Shown here: piece by piece, positions 1 to 7,870 of the stretch | Layout of the letters: every line of letters begins with the position of its first letter | Numbering within the stretch: the stretch's first letter is position 1 | Assembly (NCBI GenBank): GCA_910589305.1 | Contig: CAJUTV010000014.1 | Coordinates: 1-64,000, forward strand | DNA length: 64,000 bases | Direction: 5' to 3' | Source of the DNA: an uncultured Lachnospira sp. | GTDB taxonomy: Bacteria; Bacillota; Clostridia; Lachnospirales; Lachnospiraceae | Notes under the pieces: model-generated | Seen by the model: the letters and a program-made list of their open reading frames with translations, nothing else | Database searches by the model: none | Told to the model about the DNA's origin: nothing | Position numbers and translations under genes: made by a program

Positions 1-53
1 CCCCACTTATGCCTTTGCAGCATTGAAGTGGGGGACTTCCTTGATGAGGTTAA
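1..53 (+). repeat. Multi-hairpin repeat, copy A (cut by window edge)
   Basis: This is the 3' half of the window's most frequent repeat. A GC-rich hairpin (arms CCCCACTT and AAGTGGGG around TGCCTTTGCAGCA) is followed by the conserved tail CTTCCTTGATGAGGTTAAA. The same block recurs almost unchanged near 21.3 kb (minus strand) and 54.8 kb. It overlaps the 3' end of the small minus-strand ORF at 7-237. The 5' part of the element lies outside the window. Confidence 0.8.
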
Positions 54-237
54 AACCTTCTGCAATTTCATTCAACCAATAACTTTTATTATCTATAACA
101 TCATATTTTGTCTGATAAAAACGACATAAAATCCCCTCTTCTTCTGCGTTCCAACAATACATTTTTACTTTTTCATCTTTATGTTCTTGGTTATACTGTT
201 CTATATAACACATTCCTACATCATTTTTACTTGACAA
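7..237 (-). CDS. Hypothetical small protein with repeat-derived C-terminus
   Basis: This 76-residue ORF has no family I recognise. Residues 1-60 are soluble and charged with ordinary-looking composition (for example NAEEEGILCRFYQ). The last dozen residues (LIKEVPHFNAAKA) are simply the translation of the multi-hairpin repeat that covers the 3' end of the gene, so the original C-terminus was probably replaced or extended when the repeat arrived. The gene may therefore be a truncated remnant. There is no visible operon partner because the window edge is 6 bases away. The start codon choice is uncertain. Confidence 0.35.
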   Translation of the reverse strand: MSSKNDVGMCYIEQYNQEHKDEKVKMYCWNAEEEGILCRFYQTKYDVIDNKSYWLNEIAEGFNLIKEVPHFNAAKA

Positions 238-442
238 ACACTATAATGCTTTAATTAAATCTGGGTCTATACTTTCTACCATTCTTATCTTTAATTTTCC
301 TTATGATTTACTCCATATTGGTCTACACTTTAAGTAAATATGTAACAATTATGCTATCTTATTAATAAACCTTAAAAAATACAAAACAATACAATAGATT
401 GCTTTTAAAGCAACCTATTTTCTTTTTTAACAAACATTTTTA

Positions 443-471
443 TTGACAATGAAAATAATGTCTTATACAAT
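443..471 (+). promoter_or_regulatory. Consensus-like sigma-70/A promoter with no gene behind it
   Basis: TTGACA, a 17-base spacer and TACAAT lie in AT-rich DNA. No convincing coding region follows on the plus strand for over 900 bases, so this is either a chance match in AT-rich sequence or the promoter of a non-coding RNA or lost gene. The rest of 240-820 holds nothing else I can name. Confidence 0.3.
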
Positions 472-674
472 ATAGTAAAAGTAATATTACACTTTAAATA
501 TTCATTTCAATATATTATCAATTTTTTTCATACTTTTTAAAATAAAAATATAAAATTAATTAAGAAAGACTCTATTGCATTTTTTTCATAAGGTATCCAT
601 ATGTTTTTATATTTTTGGTATGGCGACCTGAGTTATATATTTCTTATGTTAAAAATTGGTATATATACAAAATC

Positions 675-706
675 ACTCCCTAATAATTTTATATTAATTA
701 GGGAGT
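675..706. other. Hairpin close to the dead IS200-type gene
   Basis: Ten-base perfect arms ACTCCCTAAT and ATTAGGGAGT flank a 12-base AT loop. It lies about 120 bases beyond the decayed 3' end of the tnpA pseudogene. IS200/IS605 elements carry subterminal hairpins, so this may mark the old right end, but the distance and lack of a second end make that only a guess. Confidence 0.3.
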
Positions 707-822
707 GGTGGAGTAAATAAAAAGTCCTATATTAACAAAAATTATTGAAAATATAAATTATTATAATTCAATAATTCTGAAAAAAGAATATTATAAATCA
801 AAATTGCATATGCTAATAGACA

Positions 823-1133
823 AAAATATCTATTTCCATATTTGTACTTCAAATTCGCATGTCTATCAAATATCATCAATGAACTTTTCCCTTTTAAATA
901 ACCCATATTTTTGATACACTATATTTTGGTGGTATACTTACAAACATATGTACATTATCTAGCATACATTCTGCCGCTATTATTTCTATTCCCTTCCTTT
1001 TGCACAATTCGCTTAATATATGTGCTATATCTGCTCTTATCTGTTTATATATTACTTTTCTTCTATATTTTGGAGCAAATACAATATGATATTTACATGT
1101 CCATCTTGTATGTGATAAAGTATTATTATCCAT
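823..1133 (-). pseudogene. IS200/IS605-type transposase TnpA, broken
   Basis: The first ~72 residues read as a Y1 transposase of the IS200 family (HTRWTCKYHIVFAPKYRRKV near the start, then HMFVSIPPKYSVSK). After SVSK the frame shifts: the continuation MGYLKGKSSLMIFDRH followed by LKYKYGNRYF is readable in another frame at about 906-823 and then dissolves. Compared with the family, the HUH motif is damaged (DNVHMF where DHVH is usual) and the C-terminal segment with the catalytic tyrosine is missing. The gene is therefore inactive twice over. It is a plausible source family for the multi-hairpin repeats scattered in the window. Confidence 0.85.
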
Positions 1134-1267
1134 TTGGATACCCCCTTGTTTTTATATTTGTGGTTGACGAACGTACAAATTATCTTAACATGAAGGATTT
1201 TTTATTTAAAGTTAAAGCTATCTGGGAACTTTCCTACATAGCAGATGGTTTTATTGATTGTTAAACC

Positions 1268-1302
1268 AAAAAAAGGACATCTGCTGCCAGATGCCCTTTA
1301 AA
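1268..1302. terminator. Hairpin terminator-like structure
   Basis: GGACATCTG and CAGATGCCC form a nine-base stem with one mismatch around CTGC. It is flanked by an A-run on the left and TTTAAATT on the right, so it could terminate transcription in either direction. It separates the IS200 relic from the toxin-antitoxin cassette. Confidence 0.5.
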
Positions 1303-1358
1303 TTATTATCATTTCACTACTATATAAAATATTTAGTTTTAACTTTATTAAAAAACTC

Positions 1359-1490
1359 TTGCCCCCTATTACTAAATATGCTATATTAAATATATAAAAA
1401 GGAATAACCGCCCACAAAGTGGTTAGCCTCCAGATTTGCTTATAAGCCTACCTGTTCCGGCAAAGATACAAGGTAGGCTTATTTATTTTC
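1359..1490 (+). ncRNA. Antisense RNA antitoxin of type I TA module, copy 1
   Basis: A strong promoter is visible: TTGCCC at 1359-1364, a 17-base spacer, and TATATT at 1382-1387, giving a start near 1394. The predicted RNA of about 90 nt starts with GGAATAACCGCCCACAAAG and ends in a terminator with 12-base arms (ATAAGCCTACCT at 1442-1453, AGGTAGGCTTAT at 1471-1482) followed by TTATTTT. Its 3' end is complementary to the end of the toxin reading frame and its 3' UTR. This convergent tail-to-tail layout is that of TxpA/RatA-type type I systems. The function is inferred from layout. Confidence 0.75.
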
Positions 1491-1578
1491 GCTTGTTATT
1501 CCTATCTATGTAGGCAAGCAGCGCAATTAGGAAGTTACCGCCTAAAAATAACAGGCTTAAAACTTGGTATGTATCCAT
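1483..1578 (-). CDS. Small hydrophobic holin-like toxin of a type I TA module, copy 1
   Basis: This 31-residue peptide begins MDTYQVLS, has one membrane segment (about VLSLLFLGGNFLIALLAYI) and ends in a basic tail, DRNNKRK. An excellent ribosome-binding site, GAGGGGAGGTGG, lies just before the ATG. Its form matches the putative holin-like toxin family (Hol-Tox, TxpA/BsrG-like), which depolarise or damage the membrane when overproduced. Its promoter on the minus strand is TTGTCA at 1678-1673, 17 bases, then TATAGT at 1655-1650. The antisense RNA from the opposite strand overlaps its 3' end. A second copy at 33511-33606 encodes an identical peptide. Confidence 0.85.
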   Translation of the reverse strand: MDTYQVLSLLFLGGNFLIALLAYIDRNNKRK

Positions 1579-1649
1579 ATGCACCACCTCCCCTCTTTTG
1601 TTAAAGTTGAGGAGGCTACCACCTTGTAACACGATTATTCCATGTTGAT

Positions 1650-1678
1650 ACTATAACATAATATTTTCTATATGACAA
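1650..1678 (-). promoter_or_regulatory. Toxin promoter, copy 1
   Basis: TTGTCA, a 17-base spacer and TATAGT read on the minus strand. The transcript would begin with GGAATAATCG, nearly the same 5' sequence as the antisense RNA on the other strand. The cassette is thus bounded by an imperfect inverted repeat of about 31 bases. From here to the exporter gene at 1892 only AT-rich sequence is visible. Confidence 0.7.
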
Positions 1679-1891
1679 TTTTAAAAAAGCAGTTTCATAT
1701 AGAAACTGCTTCATTTTATTACTATTTTTATCTTTTTGCAACAAAAATCACCAACTACAATTTTCTTTGCAAAACCACTATACTCATTATCCTAATACTG
1801 CACAAAACTTTATTTCTAAATTGTCATATAATTATGTATATTAATTTATTCAAACACATCATATATATTATATCTATCAAAACAAACAATA

Positions 1892-3553
1892 TCAACTATA
1901 CAAATGTACTACTGTATCTGCTGCTGCAATACTGCTTGGTCGATGCGCTATTGTAAGTATTGTGCGTCCGCCCTTTAGAACTTTTATTGCCTCTTGAATC
2001 AGTGATTCCGACTCATTATCAAGCGCAGAAGTCGCTTCATCAAGTATAATAACAGGTGCATTTCTAATAATTGCACGGGCAATTGCTATGCGCTGTTTTT
2101 CTCCTCCTGATAAAGTATTGCCACGTTCTCCTAATACGGTATCATACCCATCTGGCAGTTTTACAATAAAGTCATGGGCATTCGCTGCCTTTGCAGCCTC
2201 TATAATTTCATCACGACTTGCTCCATATTTGCCATAGGATATATTTTTGGCAATCGTCGTCTCATATAAATATGGTTCTTGCGGAACATATGAAATTTTT
2301 TCTCTGATTTCCTTTAATGTAAGTTCATGGTATTCTTTTCCATCTACATACATACTTCCTTTTTCTATTGGATAAAATCCTAATAAAAGCTTTACAAGTG
2401 TACTTTTTCCACAGCCTGATTCGCCCACAACAGCAACAACGCTTCCTTTTTCAATTTCCATTGAAAAATTATCCAAAACCTTTCTGTCCTTATTATATGA
2501 AAAACTTATATTCTGTACTGACAACATTACATTATCACGTGATTTTATTGTTCTGATATCATTATTCTTATAGTCTTTAACTGTCCAGTGTTCTGGCTCT
2601 TCTTCCATATCAAGAAATTCAAAAATTTTCTCGGCATTAGCAATGCAATTCATCATCTGCGGCAAATATTGTCCTATTTCTAAAAAGACATTGCGAAATG
2701 CGCCATATAAGGTATAAAGTGCTGTCAACTCTCCAAGATTTATCCTTCCCAATGATACAAACCATATACCAAGCCCTAAAAATGCCAAAGCGCCTATTAA
2801 ATCAAACATGCTATTTAAACACTCAAGACCTGCTGATAATTGATTTGTACGTTTTTGAATATGGAAATATTCTTTATTGGCATTTTCATATTCCTTTGAA
2901 AGCCTTGAACGAACTGGAAAAATTTTTATTAACTCCATACCTGATAAAATACTTGTCAATTTTTCAAGCATTTTATTATTTTTATCCGAAAGCTGTTTGC
3001 CTGCTTTTTTTATGGGGCTTGCAAAAAGACTGTTTATCACAAAAGAAAACAGACTTATCCCAATCAGACAAAGTGTAAGTTCCCAGCTAAAATAAAACAT
3101 AGGAATAAGATACACGACTGTAGAAATTAATGCTGAAAGTAATCTGCGGAGTCTTGATGTATAAATATCTGAAGCCTTTTGTGTATCAAAAATCAGTCTT
3201 GACATAAAATCACTGCTATGATTTTTTTCATAGTAGGACATCGGCAAACGCATAGCCTTTGAAAATACAAGTTTTTCTACCTTGCCTGCCCCTATTCTTC
3301 CCTCAATATTATAACGTATAATGCCAAAACGCCACAAAAACAAGCCCAACACAAATACTGCAAAATTTCCAAGCACAAGAAGAAAAATATTATCTGCATT
3401 GCCAGTCTGTGCTGCTGCTACAATATCTTTAATCAAATATGAATTGGCTACCTTACGTCCTGCATCACCTATGGTAGAAAGCAAGATAGCACCTAAATAG
3501 ATAGGAAGTCTGTCCCCCATCAATCTCATAAAACGAAAAAAAGTTTTAACCAT
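1892..3553 (-). CDS. ABC exporter half-transporter, second subunit
   Basis: This 553-residue protein has an exporter-type transmembrane domain (about residues 1-310, six segments) fused to an ABC ATPase. Visible motifs are Walker A GESGCGKST, signature LSGGEKQRIAIARA, Walker B VIILDEATSALD and the switch histidine in AHR. It lies 14 bases downstream of the other half-transporter, with its own RBS (AGGAGTGGTGAAAG), so the two should form a heterodimer in the membrane that exports a peptide or lipophilic compound. The C-terminus is short, ending just after the H-loop (DTVVHLYS), where many homologues continue 20-40 residues, so a small 3' truncation is possible. The substrate is unknown. Confidence 0.9.
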   Translation of the reverse strand: MVKTFFRFMRLMGDRLPIYLGAILLSTIGDAGRKVANSYLIKDIVAAAQTGNADNIFLLVLGNFAVFVLGLFLWRFGIIRYNIEGRIGAGKVEKLVFSKAMRLPMSYYEKNHSSDFMSRLIFDTQKASDIYTSRLRRLLSALISTVVYLIPMFYFSWELTLCLIGISLFSFVINSLFASPIKKAGKQLSDKNNKMLEKLTSILSGMELIKIFPVRSRLSKEYENANKEYFHIQKRTNQLSAGLECLNSMFDLIGALAFLGLGIWFVSLGRINLGELTALYTLYGAFRNVFLEIGQYLPQMMNCIANAEKIFEFLDMEEEPEHWTVKDYKNNDIRTIKSRDNVMLSVQNISFSYNKDRKVLDNFSMEIEKGSVVAVVGESGCGKSTLVKLLLGFYPIEKGSMYVDGKEYHELTLKEIREKISYVPQEPYLYETTIAKNISYGKYGASRDEIIEAAKAANAHDFIVKLPDGYDTVLGERGNTLSGGEKQRIAIARAIIRNAPVIILDEATSALDNESESLIQEAIKVLKGGRTILTIAHRPSSIAAADTVVHLYS

Positions 3554-3567
3554 ACTTTCACCACTCC

Positions 3568-5271
3568 TTACCCTTTTTCATACATTTGTGCATATATTCC
3601 TTGTTTCTCTAAAAGTTCCTGATGAGTTCCCATCTCTGCAACTTTTCCGCCGCTAACAACATAAATTCGTTTTGCATTTTTTACCGTGGAAAGTCTGTGT
3701 GCTATAATAATCACCGTTCTTCCTGCTGCTATTCGTTCAATTGCTTCCTGTATTTTCTGCTCTGCCTCAACATCCACAGAGGCTGTTGGCTCATCTAACA
3801 AAAGTATTGGTGCGTCTTTTAAAAAAGCCCTTGCAATTGAAATTCTCTGTCTTTGTCCTCCTGAAAGAAGCACACCGCGCTCACCAACCATGGTTTCATA
3901 CCCTTTGGGAAGCTGTATAATAAAGTCATGGATATTTGCATTTTTACATGCTTCTATAATCTCTTCTTCTGTTGCATTTTCCTTTCCGCAAGCTACATTC
4001 TGTCTAATGGCTCCAGGAAACAAAAATACATTTTGTGAAACTTCTGAAAAGCAGTTTCTTGCTGATTCTAAATTCCAATCCTCAAACGAATGCCCAAAAA
4101 GCATATACTCGCCATTATTTTTTTCATAAAAGCCGCAAAGCAGCTTAAAAATGGTTGTTTTTCCTTCCCCTGAACCCCCTACAAAAGCTATCTGTTCACC
4201 TGCTTCAACAGAAAAGCTCATTCCATTTAAAACACAATGTTCCTTACTGCCATCATAGGAAAAATTAACCTTTTGCCACTTAACAGCAGGAACATTTTTA
4301 TCGTTTTCAAGTCTTTTATGTATACTGCCATCTGTTCTTTCTTTTTTTTGTTTATAAATTTCTTGTATTCTCTTTAATGCAACGCCAACTTCGCGAATAT
4401 CATTTGCACAAAAAACAATATCCCCAATCGGATATAAAATTCTGCTGAGTATTACTGTAAAAGCCATCATTTCTCCAACGGTAATTGTGCCTTGTCTCGT
4501 TTCATATAACGCAAAAAGGTAACAACATATTACAGGAATCGTTGTAATTACATTTTTAAGCACCCAGCCAAGTGAGGATATTCGTGTGCTTTTACATGCC
4601 TGTGCTACCATATTATCAATAATTGTATCAATTTTTTGCTTTTGCAGTTCATAGAGGTTATAGCTTCTGCCAACAATAATACCTTGAATGGCATCATAAG
4701 CCTTCTCTGTACGCTCATCCATATGTGTACGCAACTTTTTTGTCAACTCTGCCAATTTTTTGGATAATCTATCGGCTACAATTAACATGATTGGATAACT
4801 TGCAAATAAAACAACAATCAACATGGCGTCCATCTTAATTAAATATACAGTTGCTGTCATTACTGTAATGATATTGATAAGAAAACTTGGGAGAATTTCT
4901 GAAAAAAATCTTCCCATCTCTTCTATATCGGATATCAATCGAGTAATAATACTTCCTGTTCCTTTTTCATCAAAATAAGAAAAAGGAAGCTGTAACAAAT
5001 GCCTTTCAAGTGATGTTCGTACTTCCTTTTGCACCATTGCACTATAATAATTTCCAAAAATACTTTTTAAATATGCAGCTACTGTTCCTAATACAATCAT
5101 CCAAAACAGTGGTGTAATAAATTCTGAAAAATATACTTGTTCGCCAGAAAGCAGCAAATCTGTTGCTTTGGCAATAAAATCATTGCCTGCAATAATAACT
5201 TCATTTAAAATAAACGAAAATATTATAAACAATAATAGCATATAGCCATTTCGTATGCCTGCTTTTACCAT
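3568..5271 (-). CDS. ABC exporter half-transporter, first subunit
   Basis: This 567-residue protein has an exporter transmembrane domain and a C-terminal ATPase: Walker A GGSGEGKTT, signature LSGGQRQRISIARA, Walker B ILLLDEPTASVD, and H-loop AHRLSTV. I place the start at 5271 rather than 21 bases upstream because GGAGGG lies nine bases before this ATG. The ATG overlaps the stop of the upstream regulator gene in the sequence ATGGTAA, which implies translational coupling. Both ATPase sites look intact (Glu after Walker B present here and in the partner). It works with the next gene as a heterodimeric exporter and is physically tied to the HTH-PurM fusion upstream. Confidence 0.92.
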   Translation of the reverse strand: MVKAGIRNGYMLLLFIIFSFILNEVIIAGNDFIAKATDLLLSGEQVYFSEFITPLFWMIVLGTVAAYLKSIFGNYYSAMVQKEVRTSLERHLLQLPFSYFDEKGTGSIITRLISDIEEMGRFFSEILPSFLINIITVMTATVYLIKMDAMLIVVLFASYPIMLIVADRLSKKLAELTKKLRTHMDERTEKAYDAIQGIIVGRSYNLYELQKQKIDTIIDNMVAQACKSTRISSLGWVLKNVITTIPVICCYLFALYETRQGTITVGEMMAFTVILSRILYPIGDIVFCANDIREVGVALKRIQEIYKQKKERTDGSIHKRLENDKNVPAVKWQKVNFSYDGSKEHCVLNGMSFSVEAGEQIAFVGGSGEGKTTIFKLLCGFYEKNNGEYMLFGHSFEDWNLESARNCFSEVSQNVFLFPGAIRQNVACGKENATEEEIIEACKNANIHDFIIQLPKGYETMVGERGVLLSGGQRQRISIARAFLKDAPILLLDEPTASVDVEAEQKIQEAIERIAAGRTVIIIAHRLSTVKNAKRIYVVSGGKVAEMGTHQELLEKQGIYAQMYEKG

Positions 5272-6524
5272 TTTACTGTTCCCTCCATCCATACCTTTGC
5301 ATCAGGATATTCATCATCTTTTTCTATACTTCCAACAACATAACATTGATGATAGTTTTCAATAATTTTTACTGCTCTGTCACATTGCGACTGTGGCACT
5401 GCCAGTAACATATTAATACCAAGTGAAAAATTCTCTACAAAACATGTTCTATCCATCATCTTTAAATGATATATATATTGAAACAGTGAAGGAACTGGTA
5501 TTGTTGAAATAGAAATGCTTGCACCAAGCCCTTTTGGTATCGTATCATAACATTTTCGATGAAATAACGACTTGTCAATTTTAAAAATGCCATGTATAAG
5601 ATTTTGCTTATTAAGCTCACTTACAACATTGACATAACAATTATTAGGTTTCATTAATTCGTCCATAAAAATATGATGTTCATCAATCTTTGCAAACACA
5701 ATATCTGGTCGTCTATCTAGTATTACTTTTATAAAAGGATAGCTAAGTGATGATATGCCCTCTGTATGCAGTCCAATAAGGAAATCTCCTTCTGTTATTT
5801 GATTTCCTGTTATTATCTTTTTCCTGTCTATAACTCCCATAATCAAAGCATTTATTTTGTATTCACCTGCATGATAATTTACAGCCTGAGCTGAAACTTC
5901 CAATCCTGCAAACACAATTCCATTACTCTCACAAGCTTCCTTAAAAGCTTCACCCATTGTAAGAATTTGACCGCTGTCATTGTTTCCACAAACCATATTT
6001 GCCAGCAAAATTGTTGGTCTTACTCCAAAACGTATCAAATTATTAGCTGCACTTGATACCAAATCAATACATATTTCTCTGTCATATCCATTTTCCACTG
6101 CAAAACGCTCCTTAGAGCCAGGAACATGATTTGCAAATACATATACACACTCTTCCATTTCTGATGTGTCTATCTTGCAAAATACTGGTTCACTATATTT
6201 TGTATGAAACATCATATCATTTTTCGTGACAAGATTGTTTAATCTATCCTTTACTATATGAAGCTTTTTAACGTCTAAACCTGTATCCATATAGCTGATA
6301 ACTTTTCGTTCTTCTGAAAGTCCATTTAATAAAAAGTCAACGGTCGTTTCAAGTGTCTGTGCAATATCATAAATCATATCTACCGACGGCAGACTGATTC
6401 CCTGCTCCCATCTTGAAACAGCCTGATAGGACACATTCAGTAAATCTGCAAGCTGTTTTTGTGTCATTCCTTTTATTTTTCTTTGTTCCGAGATTGCTCT
6501 TCCAACTTTTTCCCTGTCAAGCAT
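5265..6524 (-). CDS. XRE helix-turn-helix fused to a PurM/AIR-synthase-like domain
   Basis: Residues 8-66 of this 419-residue protein are a clear XRE-type HTH (ISEQRKIKGMTQKQLADLLN, then VSYQAVSRWEQG). From about residue 80 to the end the protein follows the fold signature of PurM (AIR synthase): GLDVKK, IDLVSSAANNLIRFGVRPT, GIVFAGLEVSAQ, and EGDFLIGLHTEGISSLSYPF. The PurM ATP-site loop DGVGTK is replaced (FANHVPGSKER), and the usual GGETAEMPG is reduced to GLEVSAQAVNYHAG, so purine synthesis is unlikely. I infer a ligand-sensing regulator, perhaps of a nucleotide or the exported compound, controlling the coupled exporter genes. RBS and start look normal. A stand-alone enzyme role is less likely. 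Confidence 0.75.
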   Translation of the reverse strand: MLDREKVGRAISEQRKIKGMTQKQLADLLNVSYQAVSRWEQGISLPSVDMIYDIAQTLETTVDFLLNGLSEERKVISYMDTGLDVKKLHIVKDRLNNLVTKNDMMFHTKYSEPVFCKIDTSEMEECVYVFANHVPGSKERFAVENGYDREICIDLVSSAANNLIRFGVRPTILLANMVCGNNDSGQILTMGEAFKEACESNGIVFAGLEVSAQAVNYHAGEYKINALIMGVIDRKKIITGNQITEGDFLIGLHTEGISSLSYPFIKVILDRRPDIVFAKIDEHHIFMDELMKPNNCYVNVVSELNKQNLIHGIFKIDKSLFHRKCYDTIPKGLGASISISTIPVPSLFQYIYHLKMMDRTCFVENFSLGINMLLAVPQSQCDRAVKIIENYHQCYVVGSIEKDDEYPDAKVWMEGTVKW

Positions 6525-7194
6525 TGGTTTTTCTCCCTTCTATGCTTTGCCCTAACAAAATTTTAATTATTATTACCTGTTTACAACAAAACATTCCTAA
6601 TATAAAATCAAGTGTTTTCGTGCTTTTACTGTAATAAAATTTTAGCATAGGATAAATAAACGAACAATCAACAGGATATTGAGAAGTAAATAAAAACTCA
6701 ACTTATACGTTATATGTTTTTATTATTAGGATTGAATTAAGATTAAAAATAGAATATTAATATAGATTTGATAAAGATATAAAAATTTATTATAGAAAAT
6801 AGAAATTTGAAATTCCTACTTTTTAAGCAGGAATAATATATCATTCCGAACATCTAAATAACGCCAAAAACTTATAGAAGGTATTGCAAATTTTATGAAA
6901 TAATAAAAAATCAAATGACATACAAAAAACTGCTGCAAAATAGAAATTTTATAATCAATATCACAGTTATCTAAATAAATAACAACAATATCTATCATTA
7001 AAATTTCTTTTTGAAACAGCCTCTATATATTTTTCACATAAATTTAATTTCATGAGGCAAGTATCAAAACGATATTTGAATAGCATTTTTTGTGGTATTT
7101 TCTATACTTTTTATTGCTGAAAACAGCATAAATTCGTCGTTTTTGTGTGACATATTTTTATTTGTCTGATTTCTTGGCACCATTTTGGCATCAC
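6525..7194. other. Gene-free AT-rich stretch
   Basis: About 670 bases lie between the exporter operon and the small orphan genes. Short ORFs here lack ribosome-binding sites and have low-complexity Ile/Phe/Lys composition. The promoter of the exporter operon must lie near 6530-6650 on the minus strand, but I see no clear consensus. Nothing else could be supported. Confidence 0.5.
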
Positions 7195-7422
7195 TCACTC
7201 AAAAACCTTTCTCATAACACCCATACCTTTTATTACTTGATTTAATTTCTCGTTTAATTCCTCATTTCCTTGAGCCTTAACTGTTAAAAGTTCTATAAAG
7301 TCTTTTCCCAACAAATTTTTATATTGGGAATCAGCTTTAAGAAAACAATCTAACCATTCACTTATATGTTCTAATGCATCTTCCCTATTCTTCTCTTGTT
7401 TTTTGATATATTCATTTCCCAC
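7195..7422 (-). CDS. Hypothetical small soluble protein
   Basis: This 75-residue protein is helical and charged (KKQEKNREDALEHISEWLDC, later NEELNEKLNQVIKGMGVM) with no motif I recognise. It has a good RBS (GGAGGTGG) at proper distance from the ATG. It lies 30 bases downstream of another small gene in the same direction and may be cotranscribed. Nothing in the neighbourhood tells what it does. It could be cargo of the adjoining restriction-modification region. Confidence 0.6.
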   Translation of the reverse strand: MGNEYIKKQEKNREDALEHISEWLDCFLKADSQYKNLLGKDFIELLTVKAQGNEELNEKLNQVIKGMGVMRKVFE

Positions 7423-7452
7423 ATTCCACCTCCATTATTCTTATCAATATTT

Positions 7453-7704
7453 TCAACAAACATAACTATAAATTTCCCCAAAAATAATATCTGCATAACT
7501 CATCTTCACATTTTCTAATTCCTCACTCGTATAAAACTCCCCATATGAATTATGAATAGGATTATTACAATTTATAAGTTTCAGTTTTCTAAATTCTATA
7601 TCATAACCAAAATCCAAAATATATCTTTTATTCTCTGTTACCAAATACATAGTCCCAGAAAAATAACCATCTAAATTCTCTATGTCATAAAATTCACATT
7701 CCAT
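7453..7704 (-). CDS. Hypothetical protein, 83 residues
   Basis: I chose the internal ATG at 7704 because AGGGAGC lies five bases before it, while the longer form (start 7740) has no RBS. The protein reads MECEFYDIENLDGYFSG and continues with alternating hydrophobic and polar residues typical of a small beta-rich fold. No conserved catalytic pattern is visible. It is followed at 30 bases by the 75-residue orphan and preceded by a perfect palindrome at 7775-7796. Function unknown. Confidence 0.55.
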   Translation of the reverse strand: MECEFYDIENLDGYFSGTMYLVTENKRYILDFGYDIEFRKLKLINCNNPIHNSYGEFYTSEELENVKMSYADIIFGEIYSYVC

Positions 7705-7774
7705 AATATGCTCCCTATAAAATTTTACGCACCTTGCCAATCGAATTTACACAATCTTATTATTCATTTTATTT

Positions 7775-7796
7775 TACATGGTGCTAGCACCATGTA
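7775..7796. promoter_or_regulatory. Perfect 22-bp palindrome
   Basis: The half-site TACATGGTGCT is followed at once by its exact reverse complement. It lies between the restriction endonuclease gene and the two small orphans, about 70 bases upstream of the start at 7704. With no U-run directly after it in either direction it looks more like a protein-binding operator than a terminator. The binding protein is unknown. Confidence 0.5.
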
Positions 7797-7870
7797 TATA
7801 ATATTCATATCAAAGAATGCTGCCTTCATTAAACTGCGTTTCACTTCACATAAAATTAATCATTTTGAAA

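Noticed and set aside
911..1264. Plus-strand ORF of 117 codons
   Set aside because: It is the opposite strand of the IS200-type pseudogene, has Leu/Ile/Tyr-rich low-complexity sequence and no RBS.
3686..4129. Plus-strand ORF of 147 codons
   Set aside because: Antisense shadow of the ABC ATPase domain.
5265..6524. Functional PurM (AIR synthase) of purine biosynthesis
   Set aside because: The ATP-binding loop and the GGETAEMPG motif are altered, an HTH is fused in front, and no other pur genes are near.
6816..6998. Minus-strand ORF of 60 codons
   Set aside because: No RBS, AT-driven Ile/Phe composition, no motif.
7000..7194. Possible end of a phage integrase on the minus strand
   Set aside because: A short reading (AKMVPRNQTNKNMSHK) looked integrase-like, but no catalytic motif or longer frame supports it.
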